A stretch of 56,718 bases of DNA. It comes from Burkholderiales bacterium. Its GTDB lineage: Bacteria; Pseudomonadota; Gammaproteobacteria; Burkholderiales; SG8-41. Position 1 is the stretch's first letter. The number at the start of each line of letters is the position of its first letter. Position numbers and translations under genes: made by a program. Of the stretch, positions 47,755-56,341 are shown in pieces. The stretch spans positions 1 through 56,718 of the forward strand of contig JAUXMZ010000033.1 in assembly GCA_030683105.1 (NCBI GenBank), given 5' to 3'. The notes under the pieces were generated by a model. That model did no database searches, was not told the origin of the DNA, and saw only the letters and a list, made by a program, of their open reading frames with translations.

Positions 47755-47797
47755 AATCTATTACAGAGGCTTGCACATGAGCCTTGACCGCAGTCAA
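47755..47797 (-). promoter_or_regulatory. sucCD promoter with Crp/Fnr-type box
   Basis: TTGACCGCAGTCAA lies at 47784-47797, differing from the perfect oxc palindrome at a single base. On the minus strand TAGATT at 47760-47755 can serve as the -10; its distance from the box centre is 35.5 bp, one more than in the oxc, tct and fhs promoters. Predicted start is near 47748, about 50 nt before sucC. Confidence 0.6.
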
Positions 47798-48237
47798 TAA
47801 TCCGGAATCGAGCGACAGGATCGAAAAATTCTCTCGTTGGCGCTGACCGCATCGCCGCACAACGGTTCGATCATGCAATGGAAAAATGCCCGGGACTACG
47901 CACACCGCGATCACTCGGTTGCGCTGATCGCTGCAATCGAAATCGGGACTAACAGTATAACAAACTGGCCGCACCGCCCGCCCTCGCAGCATGCAGCAAA
48001 TATGTGCGACGCCGATCAGAGCTCGGCCTCGCAAAATCCAACATCCATGGCTGATCTGCTCAACCTGTATGCATAGTTCAAGCGCAATGGGGGCCAGGTA
48101 TTTTATTTTATGGGTACAACTGAGGACTTCGTAGTTTAAGGATTTAGAGCGAACCCATAATTGCTGCGTTGCATCATAGGAGGGCAGCCTTCTATCTAGA
48201 AACCATCAGAAAACAATCATATACTGATTAGTGGGGC
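47798..48237. other. Intergenic region between sucC and the small RNA
   Basis: This 440-bp stretch shows no gene I can support. One 79-codon plus-strand frame (47837-48076) has no ribosome binding site and no recognisable domain. The right half becomes A/T-rich toward the terminator of the small RNA. Confidence 0.45.
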
Positions 48238-48333
48238 AAAAAAAAAGCGCAACCTTGTAAGGTTGCGCTAAGGTTCCACCAAAGGAGGAGGTTTTGGAGG
48301 ATATGCCGGTACTCGTTAAAGAGCACCCAACAC
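48238..48333 (-). ncRNA. Candidate small RNA with anti-Shine-Dalgarno loop
   Basis: A transcript of about 95 nt can be read on the minus strand, with its own promoter and a terminator. It folds into three hairpins. The first has arms GGTGCTC and GAGTACC (48327-48308, one G-U pair). The second has arms CCTCCAAA and TTTGGTGG (48300-48276, one mismatch) exposing the loop ACCUCCUCC. The third is an 11-bp stem AGCGCAACCTT/AAGGTTGCGCT with nine T after it (48269-48238). A C/U-rich loop of this kind can pair with ribosome binding sites (AGGAGG), as in the CcsR-type sRNAs of alphaproteobacteria. No coding frame uses this strand. Targets are unknown. Confidence 0.7.
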
Positions 48334-48339
48334 GGATTA

Positions 48340-48368
48340 ATTATGCCTAGCACTCAGGCTCATTGCAA
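48340..48368 (-). promoter_or_regulatory. Sigma-70-type promoter of the small RNA
   Basis: On the minus strand TTGCAA (48368-48363), a 17-bp spacer and CATAAT (48345-48340) match the sigma-70 elements at four and five of six positions. Transcription would start near 48333. The sequence upstream (48380-48420) is A/T-rich and could help as an UP element. Confidence 0.65.
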
Positions 48369-48497
48369 GCCATTTCTGCTGCTATGCAATATACTTTTTA
48401 TCATCCGTCAGGATAAAATAACTAATCCGAACCCATTCCAAACTATCGTGAGAACCCTGCCGGGCTGCAGACAAGGTTTTCCACTTGAGCGCTGCGC

Positions 48498-48938
48498 CTA
48501 GCGCACCACCAACACCGGAACCTTGGCGTGGGTGAGGACTTTACGCGTCTCGCTGCCGAGCAGCACGGCGGCCAGCCCCTTGCGGCCGTGTGAGGTCATC
48601 AGAATCAGATCGCAATCCTTGCTCTCCGCGGCCTTCAGAATCGCATCATAGGGATGATCGCTGGTTTCACAGACCGTGTCGCAAGGGATGCCCGCCTCGC
48701 GTGCTGCGCTTTTCATGAACGAAAGATAGCCCTCTGCACGCACTTTGGCTTCTTCCTCGATCCGCTCTTCGGTAACCGGGTCAAAAGCGCCTTCGTAGGC
48801 AATCAGCAGATGGTAATCCGGGATGACATGAATGCCGGTAATTTTCGACTGATGCACTTTCGCGAGTTCTATCCCGGTGCGGATCGCGCGCTGGGACTGC
48901 TCTGAACCATCAGTCGGGATCAGGATATTCTTGAACAT
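48498..48938 (-). CDS. Universal stress protein, UspA family
   Basis: The 146-residue product begins MFKNILIPTDGSEQS, the usual Usp start with the nucleotide-contacting Asp, and ends with GRKGLAAVLLGSETRKVL and VPVLVVR, the C-terminal glycine-serine nucleotide-binding signature. It is probably an ATP-binding stress protein. The frame is open 20 codons further, but ATG at 48938 is preceded by GGAGGAAAGG and fits the family. It is monocistronic, directly upstream of the small RNA on the same strand. Confidence 0.94.
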   Translation of the reverse strand: MFKNILIPTDGSEQSQRAIRTGIELAKVHQSKITGIHVIPDYHLLIAYEGAFDPVTEERIEEEAKVRAEGYLSFMKSAAREAGIPCDTVCETSDHPYDAILKAAESKDCDLILMTSHGRKGLAAVLLGSETRKVLTHAKVPVLVVR

Positions 48939-49122
48939 CGGCCCTTTCCTCCAAAACAGTGCTGCGGCGACAATTTCACGAATTGGACTTGGCGCCAAGC
49001 TTGTCGCTGTCTCGCACGGCTGTCAAGCGCCGCCATGCGACTGCACTGAAATTCCTGTTATAGGCCCATAGCATCCCATCGCGCACCAATGCAAAAAGGG
49101 CGCCGCACGCACGGGGTAATGG

Positions 49123-49150
49123 TTAACAGGCTCCAGGCCATGCGTATACT
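49123..49150 (+). promoter_or_regulatory. Sigma-70-type promoter of the 599-residue protein gene
   Basis: TTAACA at 49123-49128, a 16-bp spacer and TATACT at 49145-49150 make a good sigma-70 promoter pointing right. The start would be near 49157, giving a leader of about 35 nt. Confidence 0.6.
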
Positions 49151-49191
49151 CCACTTATAAGCCCAAGCCGGGATTTGAGCCCCTAATCGAG

Positions 49192-50991
49192 ATGTCTTTG
49201 CCTACCGCCCATTCCGACAGCACTGTCTTCGGCCCGTGGAACCCGGGCATCAGCTCCCAACTGCCGTCGCAGCTGCTCGGGCAATCGACCATGTTCAGGC
49301 CGGAAAACGTTTTTACCAGCATCGAGCAAGCCCGGGAATACTGCGATTTTACCGGGCTCGCGCTTGACGAACTCGTCATTTTTCGTCCGCAGCGTCTGGT
49401 GATACACGAATTGTTGATACGCGTCGCCGCCGACTTTGCTGTGCCCGACGGCTCGCGCGTCGAGGATCTTGGAATAAATTTCCGCCTCATGACCGACACG
49501 ATCTTCACCAGGCACATAGCGCTGCACATGGCAGATATCGTCGATGAATACGCCGGAATCAAGCACAAGCTCGATGATTTCATCAACGCAGAATTGAAGT
49601 TTATTCTGGATAGACCTGCGCCACCGGCTGCCGCGAGGCTTACACCGCTGGGCCGGGTGCTGGCGCTGGTCCGGGGCGTCTGGAGCGGCAAGAACGCCCG
49701 GCCTCGCGCGGAGGACGAATGGGAAAAGGAGGAGCGGGCGTTGCGCGCATGGACCGAGAAAGCGCAGGCGGCAGAAGACCCGCTACAGAAGGCCGCATAC
49801 CGGGCGCTGCTCAAAATCGTATCAGCGGTCCGCATCAAACACGGCCGGATATGGGCGGACCGGACACTGCTCACGTCACTTGCCAGCGGCATCGCCTGCA
49901 ACGAGCACGGCAGCGAAACGCTGGGCCGTTCCATCGAACCGCGTGTCCGGCAAGCGGCTATGGAAGAAGGCTACCGCCTGTTGCCTGCGCAGGAGCGTCC
50001 GGTCGTGATGAACACCAAGGGCGCATCCGCATCCGGGAAAAGTACGCTGCGTCCCCTGCAAAAAAAACTAGCCGGCAAGATCGGCGCGCGCTGGAGCGAC
50101 TTCGCTCTCATCAGTCCCGACATCTGGCGCAAGTATCTGCTTGACTACGCCGCGCTCGGTGACGCCTACAAGTATGCTGGCGCGTTTACCGGCCTCGAAC
50201 TGGAAATCATCGACCACAAACTCGACCGCTACATGGCTTTCAAGGCCGAGCAAGGCGGTATGTCGCACCTGCTGATCGATCGGTTCAGGTTTGACAGCTT
50301 CGCGCCGGACTCGGACGAAGCGGGCAGCAACCTGCTCACCCGCTTTGGACACCTGGTCTACATGTTTTTCCTGATCACGCCACCACATGAAACCATTGAA
50401 CGCTCGTGGAAGCGCGGCCTGGATGTCGGACGCTACAAGGCGGTGGATGACCTGCTCGCCCACAACATCGAAGCGTATACCGGCATGCCCGAGCTGTTTT
50501 TCACCTGGGCGCTCCGCGCCAACAAGTCGGTACATTACGAGTTCCTCGACAACAGCGTGCCTCTGGGAGAGCAGCCGCGAACCGTCGCATTCGGCTGGAA
50601 TGGCGAGATGTACATACTCGACGTAAAGTGCATGCTTGATGTCGACCGGTACCGGAAGATCAACGTCTACGCCGCCAACTCGGAGCAGGTCTATCCGGAT
50701 CGGCAGGCCCTGGCCGCGGAAAACAACGTGCAGTTCCTGATTCAATGCGCCCGCAGAATTCCGACGCTTAACTTCGTGCACCGCGCCACCGGCCGCATCT
50801 ATGCCCGCATCCAGTCAGGCGCGCTGGCCGGCACGGATCCCGAAATCCTCGGTCAGGCGCTGGCGGACGAGGAAACGCGCGCCGGCATTCTGGCGATCGC
50901 GCCGTCTGCTATGAAGGATACAAGCCCGCCAGGACGGCTGTACGAAGTGTTACAGCCGGAACGCTTTCACACCCTGGGCCGCTGCAGTTGA
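49192..50991 (+). CDS. Uncharacterised protein with zeta-toxin-like P-loop kinase domain
   Basis: I do not recognise the full protein. It has 599 residues and no signal or membrane segment. Residues 1-240 are helical with a charged linker. From about 265 it reads VVMNTKGASASGKSTL, a Walker A motif with GKST, then a possible substrate aspartate in LISPDIWRKYLLDY and a lid-like helix ERSWKRGLDVGRYK. The order recalls zeta-toxin or other small-molecule P-loop kinases. No antitoxin-sized gene is adjacent, so a toxin role is doubtful. The C-terminal 150 residues are of unknown fold. The chosen ATG lacks a strong ribosome binding site; ATG at 49291 is an alternative. Confidence 0.75.
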   Translation: MSLPTAHSDSTVFGPWNPGISSQLPSQLLGQSTMFRPENVFTSIEQAREYCDFTGLALDELVIFRPQRLVIHELLIRVAADFAVPDGSRVEDLGINFRLMTDTIFTRHIALHMADIVDEYAGIKHKLDDFINAELKFILDRPAPPAAARLTPLGRVLALVRGVWSGKNARPRAEDEWEKEERALRAWTEKAQAAEDPLQKAAYRALLKIVSAVRIKHGRIWADRTLLTSLASGIACNEHGSETLGRSIEPRVRQAAMEEGYRLLPAQERPVVMNTKGASASGKSTLRPLQKKLAGKIGARWSDFALISPDIWRKYLLDYAALGDAYKYAGAFTGLELEIIDHKLDRYMAFKAEQGGMSHLLIDRFRFDSFAPDSDEAGSNLLTRFGHLVYMFFLITPPHETIERSWKRGLDVGRYKAVDDLLAHNIEAYTGMPELFFTWALRANKSVHYEFLDNSVPLGEQPRTVAFGWNGEMYILDVKCMLDVDRYRKINVYAANSEQVYPDRQALAAENNVQFLIQCARRIPTLNFVHRATGRIYARIQSGALAGTDPEILGQALADEETRAGILAIAPSAMKDTSPPGRLYEVLQPERFHTLGRCS

Positions 50992-51016
50992 TGCGACGTT
51001 CGCGACGGCGCCGGGG

Positions 51017-52174
51017 TCAGATACCGCCCGGCTCGTCGCCGGGATGCCGCAGATTGCGCAGCGCATAAGCCTTGCCCGGAAACTTCCTGAGCGCGGCTTC
51101 GTCCACGTCCACACCCAGCCCCGGCGCAGTCGGCAGATCAATGTAACCGTTTTTGGGTTTCAGCTGATTGGGAGAAATCCCGTCGCAAAATTCCACGAAC
51201 GGCAGAAAATACTCGGTAATGATGAAGTTCGGCATCACCGCCGAGACGTGGACTGTGGAAGCAAGCGCCACCAGCGTCGAGTTGTAGTTGTGCGGTGACA
51301 CGGCAACGAGGAACGCCTCGGCCATGGCGGCGATTTCCTTGAGCTCGAGTATGCCGCCGACACAGGCAACGTCGGGATTCAAAATGTCAGCGGCGCGCTT
51401 TTCGAGCAAAGGGCGGAAACCCGCCTTGGTGTAGGTGGCCTCGCCGATCACAATCGGCACGCCCGTTTCGCGCCGGATCTGCGCCAGCTCGTCGGGATAT
51501 TCCGCCTGGCACGACTCTTCCATCCAGTACAAGCCGAACTCGGCGAGGCGCCGGTCGAGCCGGATCGCATGCATAGGCGCCAGCCGCCGGTGCTGGTCGA
51601 TAAGAATGTCGACGTCGGGACCCACGGCATCGCGCACCGCTTTTACCACGCGCACCGCACGCTCCTCGTGCTCCTTGGGTATCCAGGTACGCCACGGCGA
51701 AGGCAGCGGATCGAACTTGAGCGCCGTCCAACCCTGCCCGACGACCTTCTCCGCCGCCCGTGCGTAATCCGCAGGTTCCTTCAAACCATAGGCCCAGCCG
51801 TTGGCGTAAACGCGGATTTTTTCCCGGCAGCGGCCGCCCAGCAGATTGTAGACGGGCTGGTTGCAGGCCTTGCCCACGATGTCCCACAGCGCCTGCTCGA
51901 TGCCGCTAATCGCGCAGAAAAGCTCGACCGAGCCGCGCCGCGCCGCGTAATCATCAAACGCAAACTGAGTAAAGTGCTTGATGTCGAACGGATTGCGGCC
52001 CACCACATACGGGCCGAGCGCATCGAGTTGCGCCACCACCGCGCGGTCGCGATCGTATTGCGAATACGCCTCGCCCCAGCCGGTGATGCCTCCATCGGTT
52101 TCAACCTTGACGAATATCAGGTTCTTGCGCCAGCCGGGATGCACAACGAAATTCGTTATCTTTGTGACTTTCAT
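51017..52174 (-). CDS. Enolase-superfamily dehydratase (mandelate racemase/muconate lactonizing family)
   Basis: The 385-residue product has the two-domain enolase-superfamily layout: a capping domain (about residues 1-125) and a barrel with metal ligands Asp (LIDQHRRL), Glu (WMEES) and Glu (IGEATY), and a C-terminal histidine in SPHNYNS, followed by TEYF. This pattern resembles galactonate and related sugar-acid dehydratases more than muconate lactonizing enzymes. The exact acid-sugar substrate cannot be read. It is divergent from the dienelactone hydrolase gene and convergent with the P-loop gene. Confidence 0.88.
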   Translation of the reverse strand: MKVTKITNFVVHPGWRKNLIFVKVETDGGITGWGEAYSQYDRDRAVVAQLDALGPYVVGRNPFDIKHFTQFAFDDYAARRGSVELFCAISGIEQALWDIVGKACNQPVYNLLGGRCREKIRVYANGWAYGLKEPADYARAAEKVVGQGWTALKFDPLPSPWRTWIPKEHEERAVRVVKAVRDAVGPDVDILIDQHRRLAPMHAIRLDRRLAEFGLYWMEESCQAEYPDELAQIRRETGVPIVIGEATYTKAGFRPLLEKRAADILNPDVACVGGILELKEIAAMAEAFLVAVSPHNYNSTLVALASTVHVSAVMPNFIITEYFLPFVEFCDGISPNQLKPKNGYIDLPTAPGLGVDVDEAALRKFPGKAYALRNLRHPGDEPGGI

Positions 52175-52320
52175 TTTATGGACATCCCGGGATTATGATC
52201 TGCACACGAAGCACGGAATCTATGCCCTCGCGCTTTTAGGTGTCAAGTCAAAACGCGTCCCGGTGTTATAATTTTCTCGCCACTACAATTCCATTATCCG
52301 AACTTCGAGAGGATTATGTC

Positions 52321-53193
52321 ATGACAGATACCGTGCTACGCGGCGTGATGCCGCAACCTGATCTTGACCTGCGCGAACTCGTCACTTCGCTGTTACCGCA
52401 AGGGTTCGCGAAAATCACCCAGCCGATTGCGTCGACCGTGATTACCACCGGCGCCAAAGGGCTGATCGCCGGAGAAGTCAAAATCCAGACGCGTGACGGC
52501 ACGGTTCCCGCTTATCGGGCCGTGCCCGAGAAAGCCGGCAAATACCCGCTGATACTGGTGGTGCAGGAAATCTTCGGCGTACACGAGCACATCAAGGATG
52601 TCTGCCGGCGCCTGGCCAAGCTCGGCTATTTCGCGATTGCCGTAGAGCTGTATTACCGTCAAGGCGACGTATCGGCCATGACCGACAACCAGGAGATTTT
52701 TGCCAAGGTCGTCAACCATGTGCCCGACAGCCAGGTGCTGTCCGATCTCGACGCCGCGGTGGTTTACGCCGAGGCCACCGGCAAAGCCGACAGCGCAAAG
52801 CTCGGGATCACCGGTTTTTGCTGGGGCGGCCGCATCACCTGGACCTATTGCGTGCACAATCCGAAAGTGAAGGCGGGCGTGGCGTGGTACGGCAAGCTGG
52901 TAGCGCCACAGAAATCACCGCTGCAGCCGGCCTATCCGGTCGAACTTGCGCCCTGTCTCAAAGTGCCGGTACGCGGTCTCTACGGCGGGCAGGATGCGAG
53001 CATTCCAATGGAACACGTCGAGCAGATGCGCGCCGCGCTCAAAGCCGCCGCCAACACAACTGCGGAAATTATCGTCTATCCGGATGCGCCGCACGCGTTC
53101 TATGCGGATTACCGTCCAAACTACCGCAAAGAGGCGGCCGACGACGGCTGGCAGAAAATGCACGAGTGGTTCAAAAAATTCGGCGTCGCCTGA
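52321..53193 (+). CDS. Dienelactone hydrolase family protein
   Basis: The 290-residue product is an alpha/beta hydrolase with the dienelactone hydrolase triad: Cys in GFCWGGR, Asp in YGGQDASIP and His in PDAPHAFYADY. It also has the IFGVHEHIKDVCRRLA motif. About 50 residues precede the usual domain start, carrying no export signal that I can see. The frame is open to 52240, but ATG at 52321 has GAGAGGA upstream. The family hydrolyses dienelactone in chlorocatechol pathways, but many members have unknown substrates and no catechol genes are nearby. Confidence 0.88.
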   Translation: MTDTVLRGVMPQPDLDLRELVTSLLPQGFAKITQPIASTVITTGAKGLIAGEVKIQTRDGTVPAYRAVPEKAGKYPLILVVQEIFGVHEHIKDVCRRLAKLGYFAIAVELYYRQGDVSAMTDNQEIFAKVVNHVPDSQVLSDLDAAVVYAEATGKADSAKLGITGFCWGGRITWTYCVHNPKVKAGVAWYGKLVAPQKSPLQPAYPVELAPCLKVPVRGLYGGQDASIPMEHVEQMRAALKAAANTTAEIIVYPDAPHAFYADYRPNYRKEAADDGWQKMHEWFKKFGVA

Positions 53194-53274
53194 GGAATTT
53201 GTCGAGCGTTGCCCCTGACAAATTCCTAAATAGAGTCACACATTTATTGCACCGGATGCGGTGCGCGGAACTTG

Positions 53275-54417
53275 TTATGACGCTTCCTGGCGTGCCGTCA
53301 GCTTCAACAGCTCGCCGATGCGTTCGGACGCCTTCAGCCCCGAACCGGTCAACACCAGCACCGTGGTCTCGCCTGCGCTGATTGCTCCGCTGCGCAAAAG
53401 TTGCGACAACCCCGCTGCGGCCGCGGCCGAAGTGGGTTCGACATACATTCCCTGCCGCGCGAGACTGCCGAGCGCGGTAACGATCTCTTCCTCGCTGACG
53501 GCAACGATGGCGCCGCCGGATTGCCGCACCGCCGCCAGGACCTCGGCGACCCGTGTCGGCTGCGATGATGCTATCCCTTCGGCCACTGTGGGCGTCACTT
53601 CAGTCGGTACCAGATGCCGCACTCCCGCTTTATAGGCTGAGTAATAGGGCGCGCAGTTGGCCGCCTGGACGCCAAACAACCGCGGCATCGCCGCAATCTC
53701 ACCGTTGCGTTTGAGTTCCGCAAAGCCGCGCTCGCAGCCGAGAATATTGCTGCCGTAGCCCAGCGGCACCACCACGTTGTCGGGTACGCGAAAGCCGAGT
53801 TGCTCCCATAATTCATAGGCGAGGGTCTTGGTGCCTTCGACAAAAAAGGGCTGCCAGTTGTGGCTCGCATAAAAGATCTGCTTTGAATAACGCAGCGCGG
53901 CGTCTGCGACGTCCTGGCGCGATCCTTTGACGGTCACCACCTCCGCGCCGCAAGCCGCGATCTGCGCAATTTTTGGGTAGGACGCGGTTTCGGGCACCAG
54001 AATTTTACAGCGCATATGCGCGGCAGCCGCATACGCCGACAGCGAGGCGCCGGCGTTTCCCGACGAGTCCTCGAGCACATGCCCGATGCCGCGGCTCTTG
54101 AGATAGCTGACCATCACCGTCATGCCCCTGTCCTTGAACGAACCGGTCGGCATCATGAATTCAAGCTTGAACGCCACGCGCGCGCCATCCCAGTCGCGCT
54201 CCAGCAGCGGCGTCCAACCCTCGCCCATCGTCACCGCATTTTCAACGTCCACGAGCAACGCGCTGGCGTAGCGCCACACCGAGTGGCGACCGGTATCGAT
54301 CTGGCTGCGTCGCAGACCGGGCGACGGCCCGAGATTCAGGTAATGGCCGGTGTCGGCGCACCAGCGCGCGGTATCGAGCGCATAGGTTGCGCCGGTCGAA
54401 GGATCAACGTAATTCAT
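53275..54417 (-). CDS. PLP-dependent enzyme of the threonine synthase family
   Basis: The 380-residue product is a fold-type II PLP enzyme. The Schiff-base lysine is in PTGSFKDRG near residue 95, and the phosphate-binding and substrate loop are in DSSGNAGASL. A glycine-rich region VPLGYGSNILG near residue 218 and the TGSGLK C-terminal motif agree with threonine synthase. It may be a secondary homologue, since no hom or thrB gene is nearby. A terminator of the preceding gene lies about 95 bp upstream. Confidence 0.82.
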   Translation of the reverse strand: MNYVDPSTGATYALDTARWCADTGHYLNLGPSPGLRRSQIDTGRHSVWRYASALLVDVENAVTMGEGWTPLLERDWDGARVAFKLEFMMPTGSFKDRGMTVMVSYLKSRGIGHVLEDSSGNAGASLSAYAAAAHMRCKILVPETASYPKIAQIAACGAEVVTVKGSRQDVADAALRYSKQIFYASHNWQPFFVEGTKTLAYELWEQLGFRVPDNVVVPLGYGSNILGCERGFAELKRNGEIAAMPRLFGVQAANCAPYYSAYKAGVRHLVPTEVTPTVAEGIASSQPTRVAEVLAAVRQSGGAIVAVSEEEIVTALGSLARQGMYVEPTSAAAAAGLSQLLRSGAISAGETTVLVLTGSGLKASERIGELLKLTARQEAS

Positions 54418-54511
54418 TTGAGTATCTGACTCGACCCGAGAGTGTACATCAACGGCATGGGTATGTTGCCCGGTCCTGCGCTTCCTGAATCGTTGGCTCC
54501 GGAGGACAAAT

Positions 54512-54540
54512 AAAAAGGCGGGGGATCCCCCCGCCTTTTC
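54512..54540 (-). terminator. Rho-independent terminator of the Lys/Ala/Pro-rich protein gene
   Basis: AAAAGGCGGGGG and CCCCCGCCTTTT arms give a stem of about 11 bp around a tight loop with a T tract on each strand. It lies 16 bp past the stop of the minus-strand gene and is symmetric enough to end transcripts in both directions. Confidence 0.92.
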
Positions 54541-54555
54541 CAGACTGGACTATGT

Positions 54556-54909
54556 TTACTTGGCGTCTTTGCTCTGGTCTTTCATGCTATCGCCCTTGGC
54601 TTTGGCTTTGGCTTTGGCTTTGCCCTTGGCTTTGGCTTTGCCTTCGCCTTTGGGTGTGCCTTCACTTTTGCTTTTGGCTTTGGCTTTGGCTTTTTCCGGG
54701 GCAGCAGGCGTTGCGGGCTGTGCCGGGGTGGCCGGGGCCGCTTTCGTGGCATCAGCTTTCGCCGGGGCAGCAGGCGTTGCAGGTTGTGCCGGGGTGGCCG
54801 GGATCGCTTTCGGGGCATCCGCTTTAGCCGGCGCGGGAGTTTGAGCAACAGCGGTCAGCGTGGTAACCGCAAAAGCCGCGGCAACAATCAAGGATATGGC
54901 TTTAGTCAT
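54556..54909 (-). CDS. Secreted or periplasmic Ala/Pro/Lys-rich repeat protein
   Basis: The 117-residue product has a signal peptide (about residues 1-22, cut after AVA). The mature chain then has two copies of a 22-residue Ala/Pro repeat (APAKADA..KA.PATPAQPATPA) and a C-terminal tail of about 30 residues built from KAKAKAK units. It contains no cysteine and should be disordered, basic and soluble. A strongly basic tail recalls histone H1-like or nucleic-acid/polyanion-binding proteins, but the signal peptide argues for a periplasmic or exported role. I do not recognise a family. An AGGAGC ribosome site precedes the ATG. Confidence 0.75.
   Translation of the reverse strand: MTKAISLIVAAAFAVTTLTAVAQTPAPAKADAPKAIPATPAQPATPAAPAKADATKAAPATPAQPATPAAPEKAKAKAKSKSEGTPKGEGKAKAKGKAKAKAKAKGDSMKDQSKDAK
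54696..54827. repeat. Two direct 66-bp repeats in the Ala/Pro-rich gene
   Basis: Copies start at 54696 and 54762, period 66 bp, and encode the 22-residue repeats. They differ at only a few bases. To the left (54597-54690) the gene is made of runs of a TTGGCT-type hexamer coding for Lys-Ala. Both repeat types are open to copy-number change by slippage in frame. Confidence 0.85.
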
Positions 54910-55132
54910 GTTAGTGCTCCTGTATTCAGTGATTAAGTTGTTCCGAAGTCGTATCGGACCCTGTCAATAACGCGCGGCGTTGACAGCGGTTGACCGCGCC
55001 GTGATCCTGATGCAGTAGAATAAGGCGCAGTTCGCGCGCTACCCTCTGCCATGATGTGACACTCGCGTTTTTTCATGGCAGGGTCATTTATGGCATGTTT
55101 GCCGTCAACCAACGATACGGGAAAGAAACAGC

Positions 55133-55906
55133 ATGGAGCTCGATCTAAAAGGGCGCACGGCGCTCATTACCGGCGGTTCGCGCGGCATAGGTTTTGGCGT
55201 AGCGCGTCTGCTCGCCGCGGAAGGATGCCACGTGCATCTTGCTTCCCGCAATGCCGCCGATCTTGATGCGGCACACAAGAAAATCACGGCGGCCGGCTCG
55301 GAGAACGTCACTTGCCATGCGCTCGATCTGGCCATCCCCGGCAACGCGGTGAAACTGGCCGGCGCATGCGGGGATGTCGACATCCTGATCAACAATGCCG
55401 GCGCAATCCCCCAGGGATCGATCACAGCGCTTGATGACCCGGCGTGGCGCGCTTCCTGGGAGTTGAAAGTCTTCGGCTATATCAACGTGACGCGCGAAAT
55501 TTATCGCGCCATGTGCGCGCGGCGCAGCGGCGTCATTATCAACGTTATCGGCACCGCCGGCGAGCGCCCGAGCGCCGGTTATATCGCGGGTAGCATGGCG
55601 AATTCGGCCCTGATGACAATGTCGCGCGCGCTTGGCGCCGAAAGTCCGGGCTTTGGCGTGCGCGTGCTCGGCGTCAACCCCAGCGCCACCGCAACCGACC
55701 GCGGCGTCATGCTCTGGAAAAAGCGCGCCGAACAGGAATTAGGAGATGCGGAACACTGGCGCGAACTGACCAAGGGCTTCCCGTTCGGCAGGCCCGCCAC
55801 GGTGGACGAGGTCGCGGGGGTCATCGTCTTTCTTGCCTCAGATCGCGCGTCCTATGTCAGCGGCACGATGGTCACCGTCGACGGCGGCGCAAGCTGGCGC
55901 AAATAG
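55133..55906 (+). CDS. Short-chain dehydrogenase/reductase family protein, atypical active site
   Basis: The 257-residue product has the SDR Rossmann fold: cofactor motif TGGSRGIG near residue 14, DL near 63, and NNAG near 86. The usual active-site Tyr-x-x-x-Lys is replaced by YIAGS, so the catalytic lysine is absent. The catalytic serine position in INVIGTAG is also not Ser. The rest, including the RPATVDEVAG and SGTMVTVDGG C terminus, is normal. It belongs to a subfamily I recall with YIAG-type motifs, so it may use different chemistry or be a non-catalytic binder. It stands alone. Confidence 0.88.
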   Translation: MELDLKGRTALITGGSRGIGFGVARLLAAEGCHVHLASRNAADLDAAHKKITAAGSENVTCHALDLAIPGNAVKLAGACGDVDILINNAGAIPQGSITALDDPAWRASWELKVFGYINVTREIYRAMCARRSGVIINVIGTAGERPSAGYIAGSMANSALMTMSRALGAESPGFGVRVLGVNPSATATDRGVMLWKKRAEQELGDAEHWRELTKGFPFGRPATVDEVAGVIVFLASDRASYVSGTMVTVDGGASWRK

Positions 55907-55946
55907 ACGGAATCCGGGGCAGGTAAACCCGGAACGCGGCGGTCGG

Positions 55947-56321
55947 TCACTTGGCTGGTGATTTTTGTGGCAACTGGCCCACGGCGTTGACTTCTTTTTC
56001 ATAGCGCTGGCGGGCTGCTGTTTCTTTCGCTCTGGCGGCATCCAGTGTTTTTTTGGCCGCATTGAGCTGGCGACTGAGTTCGTCAGCCCGTTTCTGGGCT
56101 GCCCGGTGAGCGTCTTGATAATTCAGATAGTCCTGTTCCGCGAACTTCGCGTCGTGCTGCGCTTGCTGCAGTTCACGGTAAGCGATGCCGGCCCGTTGCT
56201 GGCCCTGCAGCAACACGCTTTCCCTGCTGGACAGATCCTCGACGGGGGCGGGCTTCTGAGCCTGGGCCACAGCGGCACCGCTTACACACGACAACAGGAC
56301 GGTCACCCAGATTTTCATCAT
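55947..56321 (-). CDS. Hypothetical periplasmic coiled-coil protein
   Basis: The 124-residue product has a signal peptide (MKIWVTVLLSCVSGAAVAQA, cut near residue 20). The mature chain is helical and rich in Ala, Gln, Lys and Glu with heptad-like spacing from about residue 40 to 110, so it should form a coiled coil. It lies 20 bp downstream of the next gene on the same strand and may be co-transcribed. I do not recognise the family. Confidence 0.7.
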   Translation of the reverse strand: MMKIWVTVLLSCVSGAAVAQAQKPAPVEDLSSRESVLLQGQQRAGIAYRELQQAQHDAKFAEQDYLNYQDAHRAAQKRADELSRQLNAAKKTLDAARAKETAARQRYEKEVNAVGQLPQKSPAK

Positions 56322-56341
56322 CGCAGGCTACGCAAAACGGT

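Noticed and set aside
47837-48076. 79-codon plus-strand frame between sucC and the small RNA
   Set aside because: No ribosome binding site and no recognisable domain.
48303-48350. 15-residue plus-strand mini-ORF after GGAGG
   Set aside because: The G-rich stretch is better explained as the complement of the small RNA's anti-Shine-Dalgarno loops. The spacing to the ATG is too short and the terminator lies upstream of the mini-ORF.
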